From NCBI RefSeq assembly GCF_001956045.1, contig NZ_MRTH01000003.1, forward strand, positions 372,001-436,000: a stretch of 64,000 nucleotides of DNA, in the 5' to 3' direction. Both the position numbers and the translations under genes were made by a program. Shown piece after piece: positions 44,079 through 54,155 of the stretch. A model generated the notes under the pieces. The model ran no database searches and was not told the origin of the DNA. It saw only the letters and a list, made by a program, of their open reading frames with translations. Position 1 is the first letter of the stretch. Each line of letters starts with the position of its first letter. This stretch comes from Paenibacillus sp. FSL H7-0331. GTDB taxonomy: Bacteria > Bacillota > Bacilli > Paenibacillales > NBRC-103111.

Positions 44079-45698
44079 TTAGTGATTAACGAGTCCCAAA
44101 CGTTCTTTTTGTTCCTCTGGCTGTACTTGTGTTCTTGGTTTACCGATTAATGCGTAACGAATACTGTCGGTTAATGCCTGCCAGCTGGCTTCGATAATAT
44201 TGGCAGAAACACCAATCGTGCTCCAGGTGTTGTCAAAGTCAGAAGATTCTATCAGGACGCGGACTTTACCCGCTGTATTATCTTTTTCATCCAGAACGCG
44301 GACCTTGTAGTCGCTTAGATGAATATTCTCCAGAGCAGGATAATATTGCAACAAACATTTGCGCAATGCGTTATCCAGAGCATTCACGGGACCATTGCCC
44401 TCTGCGGCATTATAGACGGACTCGCCATTGACCTTCAGCTTCACGATAGCTTCAGTCACAACCGGCTGGTTGATCGTCTTCACAACCATAATCTTGAATG
44501 ATTCGAGCACAAAAACTTCCTCGGAATTTCCGTAGGCATCACGAATCAGAAGCTCCAGAGAAGCATCGGCACCTTCGAATTGGTAGCCTTGATGCTCCAT
44601 TTCTTTGATTTGCTCAATAAGCTGACGGGACTCCTGATTGCTGCTGTTAAAGTCAATGCCAAGCTCTTGTGCCTTGAACATCAGATTACTCTGACCTGCC
44701 AATTCGGATACAAGAACACGCTGTTTGTTTCCGACGAGCTCAGGTGTGATGTGTTCATAGGTGCTTGCGTTGCGCATAATCGCTGAGACGTGAATACCGC
44801 CTTTATGGGCAAAAGCTGCAGAGCCGATATAAGCTTGATTGACAGGCAAATGCATGTTAGCAATCTCACTGACATATTTGGCTACGCTTGTCAGGCTTTC
44901 AAGCTGTGAAGCGCTGATACAGGAATAGTTCAGCTTTAACTGCAGATTGGGAATGATCGAGCACAAATTAGCGTTGCCGCAGCGCTCACCAAAGCCATTG
45001 ATTGTACCTTGTACTTGCGTTGCTCCTGCCATCACAGCAGCCAGGCTGTTGGCTACGCCAACCTCACAATCATTATGGGCATGAATCCCGATTGGGATTG
45101 AAAGAGCTTTTCTGACCTCTGTGACAATTTCCGTGACCTCATGGGGCAGTGAGCCGCCGTTGGTATCGCACAATACAATCCAATCAGCTCCGGCTTTCTC
45201 AGCCTGCTTGATGGTTTGTAGCGCGTATTCGGTATTATTTTTATAGCCGTCAAAGAAGTGCTCGGCGTCATAGATGACTTCAAGGCCTTTGCTTTTTAAG
45301 TAGTGAACGGAATCGTAAATCATCGCAAGATTTTCTTCAAGTGTCGTTTGGATGGCATGATGAACATGGAAGTCCCATGATTTCCCGAAAATCGTCGCGA
45401 CAGGAACACCGACCTCTAAAATTCTATTCAGGTTCACATCATCTTCGGGAAGGATACCTTTACGACGTGTGCTTCCGAACGCGGTGATTTTGGCATTTTT
45501 TAATTCAAGCTCATGCACGCGCATAAAAAACTCAATGTCCTTGTTGTTGCTGCCTGGCCATCCACCCTCTATATAGTGAACACCGAGCGAGTCCAGTTTA
45601 CGGGCGATTTTCATCTTGTCCTCGACCGATAAGCTAATCCCTTCACCTTGGGTGCCATCTCTTAAAGTAGTATCAAAAATTTTCACGAAATTAGCCAT
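44079..45698 (-). CDS. cimA: Citramalate synthase
   Basis: A 539-residue member of the HMGL-like family. FDTTLRDGTQGEGISLSVED opens the TIM barrel; YDAEHFFDGYK and LCDTNGGSLPHEV follow, and a C-terminal LeuA dimer-type domain (about 400-525). CimA condenses acetyl-CoA with pyruvate to (R)-citramalate for isoleucine. The start has AGGAGG upstream. A TATAAT (45751-45746, minus) lies about 50 bp upstream, with a weak -35. No T-box leader seen. Confidence 0.92.
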   Translation of the reverse strand: MANFVKIFDTTLRDGTQGEGISLSVEDKMKIARKLDSLGVHYIEGGWPGSNNKDIEFFMRVHELELKNAKITAFGSTRRKGILPEDDVNLNRILEVGVPVATIFGKSWDFHVHHAIQTTLEENLAMIYDSVHYLKSKGLEVIYDAEHFFDGYKNNTEYALQTIKQAEKAGADWIVLCDTNGGSLPHEVTEIVTEVRKALSIPIGIHAHNDCEVGVANSLAAVMAGATQVQGTINGFGERCGNANLCSIIPNLQLKLNYSCISASQLESLTSVAKYVSEIANMHLPVNQAYIGSAAFAHKGGIHVSAIMRNASTYEHITPELVGNKQRVLVSELAGQSNLMFKAQELGIDFNSSNQESRQLIEQIKEMEHQGYQFEGADASLELLIRDAYGNSEEVFVLESFKIMVVKTINQPVVTEAIVKLKVNGESVYNAAEGNGPVNALDNALRKCLLQYYPALENIHLSDYKVRVLDEKDNTAGKVRVLIESSDFDNTWSTIGVSANIIEASWQALTDSIRYALIGKPRTQVQPEEQKERLGLVNH

Positions 45699-45985
45699 AA
45701 ATAGTCCTCCTGATCCTGGAACGCTTTCACGAAATATAATGTAGTATTATACCACAACAAATATCGATAAGGTATTGTTTTCACAAAATAGGTGGTTTAG
45801 GGAGTTGACCTCATAACCTTGGAAAGGTATGCTTGTGAGTGAAACGCTTTTTAATTTTAATAAGTAATGCTGACTCATGGGGGTGCATGACTGTTGTCTA
45901 CTCAAGCAACCAGAGCGATCATATTTAAACATATTCAAAGCTCGTCCCTTGTAGAATTTAAATTGTTGAACCGTTCGTACAGAAT

Positions 45986-47281
45986 ATGAATAAGGCAAAT
46001 CATGAAGCTTACCCGATCAACGGGAGAGTTATTTTGCATATCGATATGAATGCTTTCTACTGCTCGGTACACGAGGCTGTAGACCCTGAGCTTTATCGTA
46101 ATAAGCCTACAGCAGTAGCCGGGAGTGTAGAGCTTCGGAAAGGTATTGTCGTAACCTGCTCCTATGCTGCTCGGGCCAAAGGTGTCAAGACTGGTATGCA
46201 GGTGGGGCAAGCGCTTAAGCAATGTCCTGACCTGATACTTATTCGTCCTGACTTTGATTTGTACCGTGAATTTTCGAGACGGTTTATGAAAATGGCCTAT
46301 GACTATTCTCCTCTGATTGAGGCGATGTCCATTGATGAGTGCTATATCGATATTACCGGCTCCAAGCAATTTGGGACACCGATTGAAATTGCAGAGCAGC
46401 TCCAGTCCCGGATTCGTAGGGAATTATTACTCCCTTGTTCAATTGGAATAGCGCCCAACAAACTGCTGGCCAAAATGGCCTCGGATATGAAAAAGCCCAA
46501 TGGAATTACAATTCTGCGTAAAAGGGATGTTTCCAAAATATTGTGGGACAAGCCCTGCAATCAGCTTTACGGGATTGGAAGTAAAACTGCGGACAAGCTG
46601 AGGCAGTTGAATATTCAGACTTTAGGCCAGCTCGCCAAGGCTGATGATCACTTGCTTTCTGAGCACTTTGGTATTATGGGAGCCATATTGAAGAACGCTG
46701 CCAATGGAGAGGATGCTTCAGAGGTTCACTCAGAGCGAGAGCAGAGCAAATCCATTGGACATACAACGACATTGCCAACTAATTTTACAGACCGAACGGC
46801 AATTTTTAGAGTATTTCTTAATTTGGCGGATCAGGTGGGACGTCGATTGCGCAGGCAGCAGCTGTTGTCTCAAACGATTTCAATCACGATTCGTGATCCG
46901 GATATGCGAACGATAACAAGGGCTGCCACGCTGTCAACCCCTACCGAAATTCGTGAAGATATTTACAGGACAGCGTGTAAGCTGTTCGATGAGCATTGGC
47001 AACAAGGAAAGCCGGTTCGCTTACTGGGTATTACCCTACAAAACTTGCTGGACAAAAAAGAAGCTGCTGTTCAATTGGATTTGTTCGACTACCAGAAGCA
47101 GCCGATGAAGGATAAGCTGGTCCAAACCCTGGACGCCCTGCGCGACAAGTTCGGAGAAAATGCAGTTTTAACTGCGGGAATGCTGGGTGACGATCCATCT
47201 GCTTTAATTCGTAATCACAAGCTGAGAGGGACTTCCTTGCAGATGGACCACTTAAAGCAGCGGCATTTCGAGGAGGAATAA
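45986..47281 (+). CDS. dinB: DNA polymerase IV (Y-family)
   Basis: A 431-residue translesion polymerase. Catalytic motifs: HIDMNAFYCSVHEAVDP and MSIDECYIDITG; little-finger region SKSIGHTTTLPTNF and near the end QLDLFDY, the sliding-clamp peptide. ATG at 45986 has no obvious ribosome site. No LexA box found. mobB follows at 5 bp. Confidence 0.92.
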   Translation: MNKANHEAYPINGRVILHIDMNAFYCSVHEAVDPELYRNKPTAVAGSVELRKGIVVTCSYAARAKGVKTGMQVGQALKQCPDLILIRPDFDLYREFSRRFMKMAYDYSPLIEAMSIDECYIDITGSKQFGTPIEIAEQLQSRIRRELLLPCSIGIAPNKLLAKMASDMKKPNGITILRKRDVSKILWDKPCNQLYGIGSKTADKLRQLNIQTLGQLAKADDHLLSEHFGIMGAILKNAANGEDASEVHSEREQSKSIGHTTTLPTNFTDRTAIFRVFLNLADQVGRRLRRQQLLSQTISITIRDPDMRTITRAATLSTPTEIREDIYRTACKLFDEHWQQGKPVRLLGITLQNLLDKKEAAVQLDLFDYQKQPMKDKLVQTLDALRDKFGENAVLTAGMLGDDPSALIRNHKLRGTSLQMDHLKQRHFEEE

Positions 47282-47286
47282 TAGGT

Positions 47287-47781
47287 ATGGCGGCAGTGAT
47301 TGGTTTCGCAGGTTTTTCCAACAGCGGCAAAACAAGGCTGATTTCAGGACTCGTCAGCTACTATACTCACTTGAACATTCGATGTGCAGTAGTGAAGCAT
47401 GATGCTCATGGACATTATACAGAAGCGTCTGGAGCTGATTCCGCTCAATTTATAGAGGCTGGCGCAGCTGCAACGGCTATTATTTCCCCTGATTCTTATG
47501 TTATGATTCAAAGAGAGCCCATCACGCTGGAGGCCATGCTGACAAGGCTGCAAGCAGAAGGATTTGACCTGATCCTAATAGAAGGGTTCAAAAAGGGGAA
47601 TCATGATCAAGTCGCATTGTTTCGCGATAAGGAGCAGGCAGATATTCTCACTGAATTGAATCATGTGCCTATTGCTGTTGTAGCTCCTGAGGTTCTTAAA
47701 GCATATAGTATTGAAGGAGTGCCTTTTTTTGATCCTGATGATTTGGCTTCCATAGCAGGTTGGATTCAAGGTCGTATGTGA
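47287..47781 (+). CDS. mobB: Molybdopterin-guanine dinucleotide biosynthesis protein B
   Basis: A 164-residue P-loop GTPase-like protein with GFAGFSNSGKTRLISGLV and the DLILIEGFK motif. MobB assists MobA in forming molybdopterin guanine dinucleotide. It follows dinB and has a GAGGAGG ribosome site in the end of that gene. No other molybdenum-cofactor gene is close. Confidence 0.9.
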   Translation: MAAVIGFAGFSNSGKTRLISGLVSYYTHLNIRCAVVKHDAHGHYTEASGADSAQFIEAGAAATAIISPDSYVMIQREPITLEAMLTRLQAEGFDLILIEGFKKGNHDQVALFRDKEQADILTELNHVPIAVVAPEVLKAYSIEGVPFFDPDDLASIAGWIQGRM

Positions 47782-47838
47782 GCTTAATTTACTTTTTTAA
47801 TTGAACTTTTGCTTGTTTTATATTATATTCTAGGATGA

Positions 47839-48099
<261 letters not shown>

Positions 48100-48149
48100 G
48101 TAGAACGTGTTCAAGAGAGATTTTTGAACATCTCACATTAGTTTTTACC

Positions 48150-48200
48150 AAAGCCTTTTTCTACAGGGAGCTAAGCCCTGGGAGAAAGGTCTTTTTTTTT
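48150..48200 (+). terminator. Terminator after fer
   Basis: An imperfect stem of AAAGCCTTTTTCTACAGGG with CCCTGGGAGAAAGGTCTTT, followed by a long T run. Confidence 0.75.
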
Positions 48201-48280
48201 GTGAAGTTATGCGAAATTTATGTGTTTAGGGAAAAAAGTATGGTAATATTAGAGCGAATCTTTGGGTAGGGGGGCTAAAA

Positions 48281-50113
48281 ATGAAAAAAGGTGTCAGCAA
48301 ATCTGCCGTCATAATTATAGGTAATGCACTTGTTGTATTTATTTGTCTAGTTTTTCTCGTATTCGGACTGTGGAAGGTACTGTCTGACCAAGTTTTCGAC
48401 ATCAATATGAAACAATCGATGTCCGGGGCTCCACATGAAGATATTCTGGTAATCGGGATCGACACCACCTCTATTAAAGAAGTCGGCCCATATCCGTGGG
48501 ATCGTAAAGTGTATGCTCAGTTGATCAGTCGGCTTGAAGCGGCTGGTGCCAAAGCGATCGGCTTTGATATTGAGCTCTATACCGAGAGCAACTTCCCGGA
48601 AAGCGATATTCTGCTTGCAGATGAGCTGACCAAGCACAAAAATATTATTTTTCCTTCCCACGCCGATTTGGAGGGTGACTTTGACCGATCAAGCAAGGTT
48701 AAGGAAGGCGAGCTGATTATGGCCCGCAAAACAGATCAACCGATTCCGATGATTCAAAAATCAGTTAACAAGGCACACATCAATGCGGCCTTTGACACGG
48801 ACGGAGTTATTCGCACTAACTGGATGCAAATCAATACACCTGATGGCATTTTTCCGACGCTCGGTCTGGCATTGGCACAGGTGGCTGGAGTTGATGTAAC
48901 GAAGTATTTGAACCTCCCCGTGCTTCAAAATCGCCCCAAGTCAGAAATGCTGATCAAATGGGAAGGGAAGGAGTTTGATTTTGAGACCATTCCATTCGCC
49001 AAGGTACTGAAGGGGGAAATTCCTCCACAGGTGTTCAAGGATCGTATTATTCTGGTTGGGTATACGGCACCTGGTTCCGATGAAGGGATCACGCCTATTG
49101 AACGTCACATGCATCTGGTTTATGCGCATGCGAACATCCTGAATCAAGTTTTGAATCAAAAGGTCATAGTTCCTGTCAGTGGTGCGATTACGTTGGCGAT
49201 GTCCGCTCTGATGATCTTGCTGTTCGGTTTCCTCACATGGAGACTTAAACCGATTACAAGCATCGTATTGGTATTTGGTGTATCCTTGGGTCTTTTGGCA
49301 CTGCAATACATAACTTTCACATACAACGATCAATATCTGGACACTATTGGAGCTGTTTTAAGCGGATTAATTTCCTACATTGGCAATATCGCGATGAAAA
49401 CCTATTTTGAGACGAAGCAAAAAAATTACATCACCAAGCAATTTGGACGCTATATTTCGCCTGATCTGGTTAAAGAAATTGCTAAAAGTGACTCGGAAAT
49501 TCAGCTTGGCGGTATCAAAAGGGAATTGTCCTTGTTGTTTCTGGATGTCAGCGGGTTTACACCGCTATCAGAGAAGCTGAAGCCGGAAGAGGTCGTCGAC
49601 TTTCTGAATATGATGTTTAACCTGATTACCGAGGTTACCCTGCAGAACCGGGGGACTATTGACAAGTTTATCGGTGATGCTGCAATGATCCTATACAATG
49701 CACCGTTGGATGTGCCCGATCATGCTTACTACGCAGTCAAAACCGGCTTTGAAATTCAGGAGGGGATGGAGCAGATCCGCAGAGATGTTGAAGCCAAATA
49801 TGGTGTTACCTTGAGCATTCGGATCGGGATCAATACCGGTGATGTTGTTGTTGGCAATATCGGTTCTTATCTTCGTGTGGACTACACGGCCATCGGAGAC
49901 AATGTAAATACAGCCGCGAGAATTGAATCCAATGCGCGTCCAAACAAGGTTTGGGTTTCTGAATCTACCTACGATTTAACGAAGGATTATTTCGAATATG
50001 AATTCGCTGGGGAGAAGCTGATGAAGGGGAAAAGTACTCCACTCAAACTGTTTGAAGTAGTCCGTATAACAGGGACTCCTGTAGAGGGGAAAAAGCAGGA
50101 CAAGGTCTCATAA
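48281..50113 (+). CDS. CHASE2-domain class III adenylate/guanylate cyclase
   Basis: A 610-residue membrane cyclase. An N-terminal helix (about 11-33) precedes an extracytoplasmic CHASE2 domain (about 40-285; VIGIDTTSIKEVGPYPWDRK, KAIGFDIELYTES, ILVGYTAPGSDEG). Three helices (about 295-370) lead to a cytoplasmic cyclase domain (about 405-600). Metal-binding Asp are in LFLDVSGF (about 422) and IGDAAM (about 466); IRIGINTGDVVVGNIGS and DYTAIGDNVNTAARIES complete the site. It should make cAMP (or cGMP) when CHASE2 is stimulated. First gene of a probable operon with the FecR-like and NHL proteins. ATG with GGGGGG-type leader. Confidence 0.9.
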   Translation: MKKGVSKSAVIIIGNALVVFICLVFLVFGLWKVLSDQVFDINMKQSMSGAPHEDILVIGIDTTSIKEVGPYPWDRKVYAQLISRLEAAGAKAIGFDIELYTESNFPESDILLADELTKHKNIIFPSHADLEGDFDRSSKVKEGELIMARKTDQPIPMIQKSVNKAHINAAFDTDGVIRTNWMQINTPDGIFPTLGLALAQVAGVDVTKYLNLPVLQNRPKSEMLIKWEGKEFDFETIPFAKVLKGEIPPQVFKDRIILVGYTAPGSDEGITPIERHMHLVYAHANILNQVLNQKVIVPVSGAITLAMSALMILLFGFLTWRLKPITSIVLVFGVSLGLLALQYITFTYNDQYLDTIGAVLSGLISYIGNIAMKTYFETKQKNYITKQFGRYISPDLVKEIAKSDSEIQLGGIKRELSLLFLDVSGFTPLSEKLKPEEVVDFLNMMFNLITEVTLQNRGTIDKFIGDAAMILYNAPLDVPDHAYYAVKTGFEIQEGMEQIRRDVEAKYGVTLSIRIGINTGDVVVGNIGSYLRVDYTAIGDNVNTAARIESNARPNKVWVSESTYDLTKDYFEYEFAGEKLMKGKSTPLKLFEVVRITGTPVEGKKQDKVS

Positions 50114-50217
50114 TGTGTCAAATTTTGCATTGCCATTTGAAGTCTCTCAAATTACAATTGGTAGAGAGAGTCAGATTATTCAAACATAGTCAGATAGAAG
50201 ATGAGAGGAGATTCATT

Positions 50218-52401
50218 GTGGGATATTGGAACAGGATAAGGATGGGTAGCAGCAAATCATTTTTGTCTTTATTTGTAGCATTTAGTATGATATTTTCCCT
50301 GCTGTCTGTCGTATTATCTGAGCCCATCCAGGCCAAGAGCACACGGACCGCTATAATTGTTAATGTTAAAGGTAATGTAACCGTTAAAAAATCAGGAGGC
50401 TCCAAGTCTTACACGGCCTATGGTGACATGACTTTGAATCAAGGGGATGTTATTTCTACGGGAGCAAGCTCTTCAGCTGTTGTAAGAATAGCTGACCATG
50501 ATGATGAAATTACTATTGGAGATAATGCCGAGGTGAGTGTTACTGACTTGGCTAACGAGGGCAGCGGCAAGCAGTCCAAGGTATCCTCTTGGGCGGGTTC
50601 CATGTGGGTAAAGGTTAAATCATTGGTTGGTGCAGAGGATGAGTTCGAAGTTGAGACACCTACGGCAACGATGGGGGTCAAAGGTACGCAATTTTACACA
50701 GGTGTTAATCCGGTAACGGGTGAGACTTTTGTCGTGGTTGGAGCGGGTGCCGTTCTGACGACAACAACTACGTACCAACAACCGGATACCAGCAATCCGC
50801 AGAATACCAATACGACATTGCTATTGCCTACACAGCAAATCAACTTAACAGGTCGTGACGAAATTACAGATGTGGCTACGAAGACGGAGATTATTGATAT
50901 TTTTCAATTGGTAGAAAGATCCTCTCCTGAATTATTGGAAGCTATCATCAAGAACAAAGCGGAAATCGATAAAGAAAACGCGGAGTTTATTGAAAAGAAA
51001 AAAGCTGAAATTGCTGAAAAAAATAAAGCGGACACAGGCAATTCGGCATTGACGATCAACGACATTGAGACTTTGAACAAGATTAGCAAAAACTTGGATA
51101 ACATTATTGGCAACATTGTCAAGACAGCGTTAGATCAAAAGAAAATCGATCCAGATAAAATGAATCAAATCGTGGCTGATGCTAATGCCAAGATTATTGA
51201 TATTGACAAAAAGATCGATTTGAATAAAGTTGAACCTCTTGACCGCACTGCAGGCTTGGATCCGGAAAAAGAAAAACAAAAACAGGCCGAGTTAGAAAAG
51301 TTGAAAGCAGAAAAAGAGCGTAAGCTTGCTGAACAGAAAAGGCTTGAACAGGAGAAGCTTGATAAATATAAAGCGATTCTGGACGCGCTAGCCAAAGAGA
51401 AGCAACGTTTGCAAGAAGCTAACAAAAAAGCAGAAGAAGAGGCTGCAAAGCTCGCGGAAGCAGAATACCTCAAGCAGTTGTCTGCTGCTGAGAGGGCAGC
51501 GTACGAACAGAACAAATCAAACAATACGTCTACCACACCTCCACAAACAGGAAGCGGAACAAGTGGAAATACAGGAGGGGGCACAGGCGGAAGTACCGGA
51601 GGAAGCACGGGTGGAAGTACTAACAATAACAACAGCAACTCGGTTCCGCAGGTCCCTGCACTGATCAGTCCTACGCAAGCGATAACGAGTGCGAATGGCA
51701 ATATCGAGCTGAAATTGAGGGCTGCCACGACATCAACGATTCAAATCATGAATGGTACTACCCTACTTGCAAGTGCACCTGGACAAGGGGAAACGGATGT
51801 CGTTTTCAATATTTCTTTAGCAAAAGGGATATACAACTTAACGGCTCAAACTGAGCGTGCAGGTAAAGTTAGTATGGCAGTACCGATTCCACAAATTACA
51901 GTTGGCAGCAGTCCTGCTAGTCCTGCTAATATCACGATTTCTCAGGCAGGTGGACCGAGCGGCAATATCATCAATCTTAACCTGAACTTAAATGACTTTG
52001 TGGATGCCAGCCAATTTTATGCGGTGGAAGCACATCTGGTTTATAACAATTCCTTGAGCTATACGGGTACATCGGCTATAGCTGACGTTCAAGGCACCGT
52101 TTTCGATGGTTCGAATATGGCAGAAACGTTAACACAGCATGCAGGTTCCACACAAAACGAACTCATTTATGCAGCTTCACAATTCGAAACAACTGCAACG
52201 ACCGGAACCATCAATAATCTTTCTGTAAGTGGGCAGAAGCTGCTAGTAACGATTCCGTTGACCGTAAACAGCACTGCTTCCAATACGGCTGTGGTAGATC
52301 TGGTTTATGTGAAAATTGTTAATAAAACAGGAGCTACGGTGTATGAATTGGGATCAAGCTTGCCGAACGCACCCAAATCTATAAGTGTTACTACAAGGTA
52401 A
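50218..52401 (+). CDS. Secreted FecR-domain, coiled-coil and cohesin-like protein
   Basis: A 727-residue exported protein. Signal peptide about 1-39; FecR domain about 43-185 (VNVKGNVTVKKSGG, GDVISTGASSSAVVRIADHD, TPTATMGVKGTQFY); helical coiled-coil segments about 240-270 and 350-435 (KEKQKQAELEKLKAEKERKL); a Gly/Ser/Thr linker (about 440-470); an Ig-like stretch; and a cohesin-like module about 570-727. FecR domains outside the cell usually pass signals to membrane partners. Here the CHASE2 cyclase just upstream is the obvious candidate. GTG start at 50218 with GAGGAG 7 nt upstream. Confidence 0.82.
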   Translation: MGYWNRIRMGSSKSFLSLFVAFSMIFSLLSVVLSEPIQAKSTRTAIIVNVKGNVTVKKSGGSKSYTAYGDMTLNQGDVISTGASSSAVVRIADHDDEITIGDNAEVSVTDLANEGSGKQSKVSSWAGSMWVKVKSLVGAEDEFEVETPTATMGVKGTQFYTGVNPVTGETFVVVGAGAVLTTTTTYQQPDTSNPQNTNTTLLLPTQQINLTGRDEITDVATKTEIIDIFQLVERSSPELLEAIIKNKAEIDKENAEFIEKKKAEIAEKNKADTGNSALTINDIETLNKISKNLDNIIGNIVKTALDQKKIDPDKMNQIVADANAKIIDIDKKIDLNKVEPLDRTAGLDPEKEKQKQAELEKLKAEKERKLAEQKRLEQEKLDKYKAILDALAKEKQRLQEANKKAEEEAAKLAEAEYLKQLSAAERAAYEQNKSNNTSTTPPQTGSGTSGNTGGGTGGSTGGSTGGSTNNNNSNSVPQVPALISPTQAITSANGNIELKLRAATTSTIQIMNGTTLLASAPGQGETDVVFNISLAKGIYNLTAQTERAGKVSMAVPIPQITVGSSPASPANITISQAGGPSGNIINLNLNLNDFVDASQFYAVEAHLVYNNSLSYTGTSAIADVQGTVFDGSNMAETLTQHAGSTQNELIYAASQFETTATTGTINNLSVSGQKLLVTIPLTVNSTASNTAVVDLVYVKIVNKTGATVYELGSSLPNAPKSISVTTR

Positions 52402-52426
52402 GGAATGATCCGGGAAGGGGAAAACT

Positions 52427-54046
52427 ATGAAAAAAGTTAGCAAAATCGTTGCCACGGCCTTTATATCATCCTTATTGATGGGCACATCGACTGTATGGGG
52501 CGCTTCATTCTCGGTGGATAGCTTAAAAGGAAGCAACGATCAAATATTAACCGATGTTACATCCTTGGCCGGTATCGGTGATTTCGGAAATGAGAATGGA
52601 GCCTCGGCTTCAACCTCGTTTCGAAACCCGTCCGGCGTGATTACTTTGTCGGATGGTTCGATCCTTATCTCTGATACTCGTAATCATGTCATTCGGAAGC
52701 TGAAAGACGGACAGGTTACTACATTTGCCGGACTGAATCTTCTCAAAGACGCAAAGGGCTTTCCGGTCGGCGGACGTTATGATGGAAAGACAGATGCTTC
52801 CTTTTTTCAAGAACCGATGGGACTTTCCTTGGACAGCAAAGGAAACCTCCTTATAGCAGATGCAGGAAATCATGCGATACGGAAAATAGACAGCGAAGGT
52901 AACGTGACTACAATTGCTGGTAACGGTGAGGTTGGAATGAAGGACGGAACGGGTAGCACTGCTACCTTCAATCGTCCGTCAGATGTCGTAGCTGCTGCAG
53001 ATGGAACCCTGTATGTAGCGGATACGCTTAATCATCTGATTCGGAGTATCAGCCCAAGCGGCGAGGTCAAGTCATTGAATGCTTTATCAGGACGTTTAAT
53101 TGAAGTGACACCTGGTCAGGTCGTTCAAGCAGGCGATTATTTGGATGGATCCCTGCAAATGGCAAAGTTCAACGAGCCAACAGGACTGGCCCTAGACAGC
53201 AAGGGGAACTTGTATGTAAGTGACACAGGGAACCAAAGAATTCGTTATATTGACCTCAAACAGAACACGGTAACAACGGTTGCAGGCAGCAGTACGATTG
53301 ATGATAAAGGCACTGTGTATTCGAAAACGGCTCTTTACGCGCCTGGTGATTATGCGGATGGTCCGGCCAATAAAGCTCTATTCAATTCTCCAAGAGGACT
53401 TGCTGTTACTGCAGATGGCGGCTTGGTCATTGCAGATTCGTTGAATCACTCCATCCGTTATTTGGATAAAGGCCAAGTCACAACACTAGCTGGGGCTGCC
53501 AGTTTACGCGGTGGCGAAACTGACGGTGTTGAACGCAGTGCTGCATTCAAAAACCCTGTTGATGTTGCGATCACATCCGATGGCAATATCATCATCGCAG
53601 ATGCCTACAACAATAAAATACGTAAAATAAGCGCCTACCAGCTCCCAGCTAATTTGCCCAAGGATGCTAACGTAAAAGTAGTGTATGGACCTCAGTGGAT
53701 TCAGTTCGATGTACAACCGGAAATTGACAACGGAAGAACGATGGTACCGGTTCGTGCCATAACGGAAGCACTTGGTTATACTGTTACCTTTAACGATGCG
53801 AACCGAAGTGTACAATTGGCCAAAGATGGTGTTACCATCGAATTGTACATTGATAAGACAGGCGTTAAACGTATCGTGCAGGGTAAGGATTCGGCTGTAA
53901 AGGAAACGGATGTCGCACCTTACATCAAAGAAGATCACACATATGTTCCAGTTCGTTTTTTTGCAGAGGAAATTGGTTTGGATGTTCAGTGGAATGATGC
54001 AGCCCGAACAGCGATTTTAAGAACTAAATCAACGATTACCCGTTAA
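52427..54046 (+). CDS. Secreted NHL-repeat protein with C-terminal stalk domain
   Basis: A 539-residue protein with a signal peptide (about 1-25, ending VWGAS) and at least five NHL-type blades with the SILISDTRNHVIRKL, LLIADAGNHAIRKI and LYVADTLNHLIRSI motifs, forming a beta-propeller. A stalk (copper amine oxidase N-terminal) domain (about 415-535) closes it, TMVPVRAITEALGYTV and YVPVRFFAEEIGLDV. It starts 25 bp after the FecR-like gene. Likely a cell-surface ligand-binding partner; actual ligand unknown. Confidence 0.85.
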   Translation: MKKVSKIVATAFISSLLMGTSTVWGASFSVDSLKGSNDQILTDVTSLAGIGDFGNENGASASTSFRNPSGVITLSDGSILISDTRNHVIRKLKDGQVTTFAGLNLLKDAKGFPVGGRYDGKTDASFFQEPMGLSLDSKGNLLIADAGNHAIRKIDSEGNVTTIAGNGEVGMKDGTGSTATFNRPSDVVAAADGTLYVADTLNHLIRSISPSGEVKSLNALSGRLIEVTPGQVVQAGDYLDGSLQMAKFNEPTGLALDSKGNLYVSDTGNQRIRYIDLKQNTVTTVAGSSTIDDKGTVYSKTALYAPGDYADGPANKALFNSPRGLAVTADGGLVIADSLNHSIRYLDKGQVTTLAGAASLRGGETDGVERSAAFKNPVDVAITSDGNIIIADAYNNKIRKISAYQLPANLPKDANVKVVYGPQWIQFDVQPEIDNGRTMVPVRAITEALGYTVTFNDANRSVQLAKDGVTIELYIDKTGVKRIVQGKDSAVKETDVAPYIKEDHTYVPVRFFAEEIGLDVQWNDAARTAILRTKSTITR

Positions 54047-54058
54047 AAGCTTCATTCC

Positions 54059-54114
54059 AAAGACCTATTGTGTGCAGAGAAGATGCATTCTTCACTTCAC
54101 ATAGTAGGTCTTTT
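54059..54114 (+). terminator. Terminator after the NHL gene
   Basis: AAAGACCTATTGTGTG and CACATAGTAGGTCTTTT with an inner AGAAGATGCATTCTTC stem. Confidence 0.85.
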
Positions 54115-54155
54115 CGATTATGATGAGAAAAAGCGATTCAGTTGGAGGCATAACC

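Noticed and set aside
45699..45780. T-box or branched-chain leader upstream of cimA
   Set aside because: No T-box consensus or specifier hairpin was found. A near-match to a cre site (TGAAAGCGTTCC) lacks the last conserved bases.
45900..45990. LexA box upstream of dinB
   Set aside because: GAACGGTTC is present but lacks the CGAAC-N4-GTTCG spacing needed.
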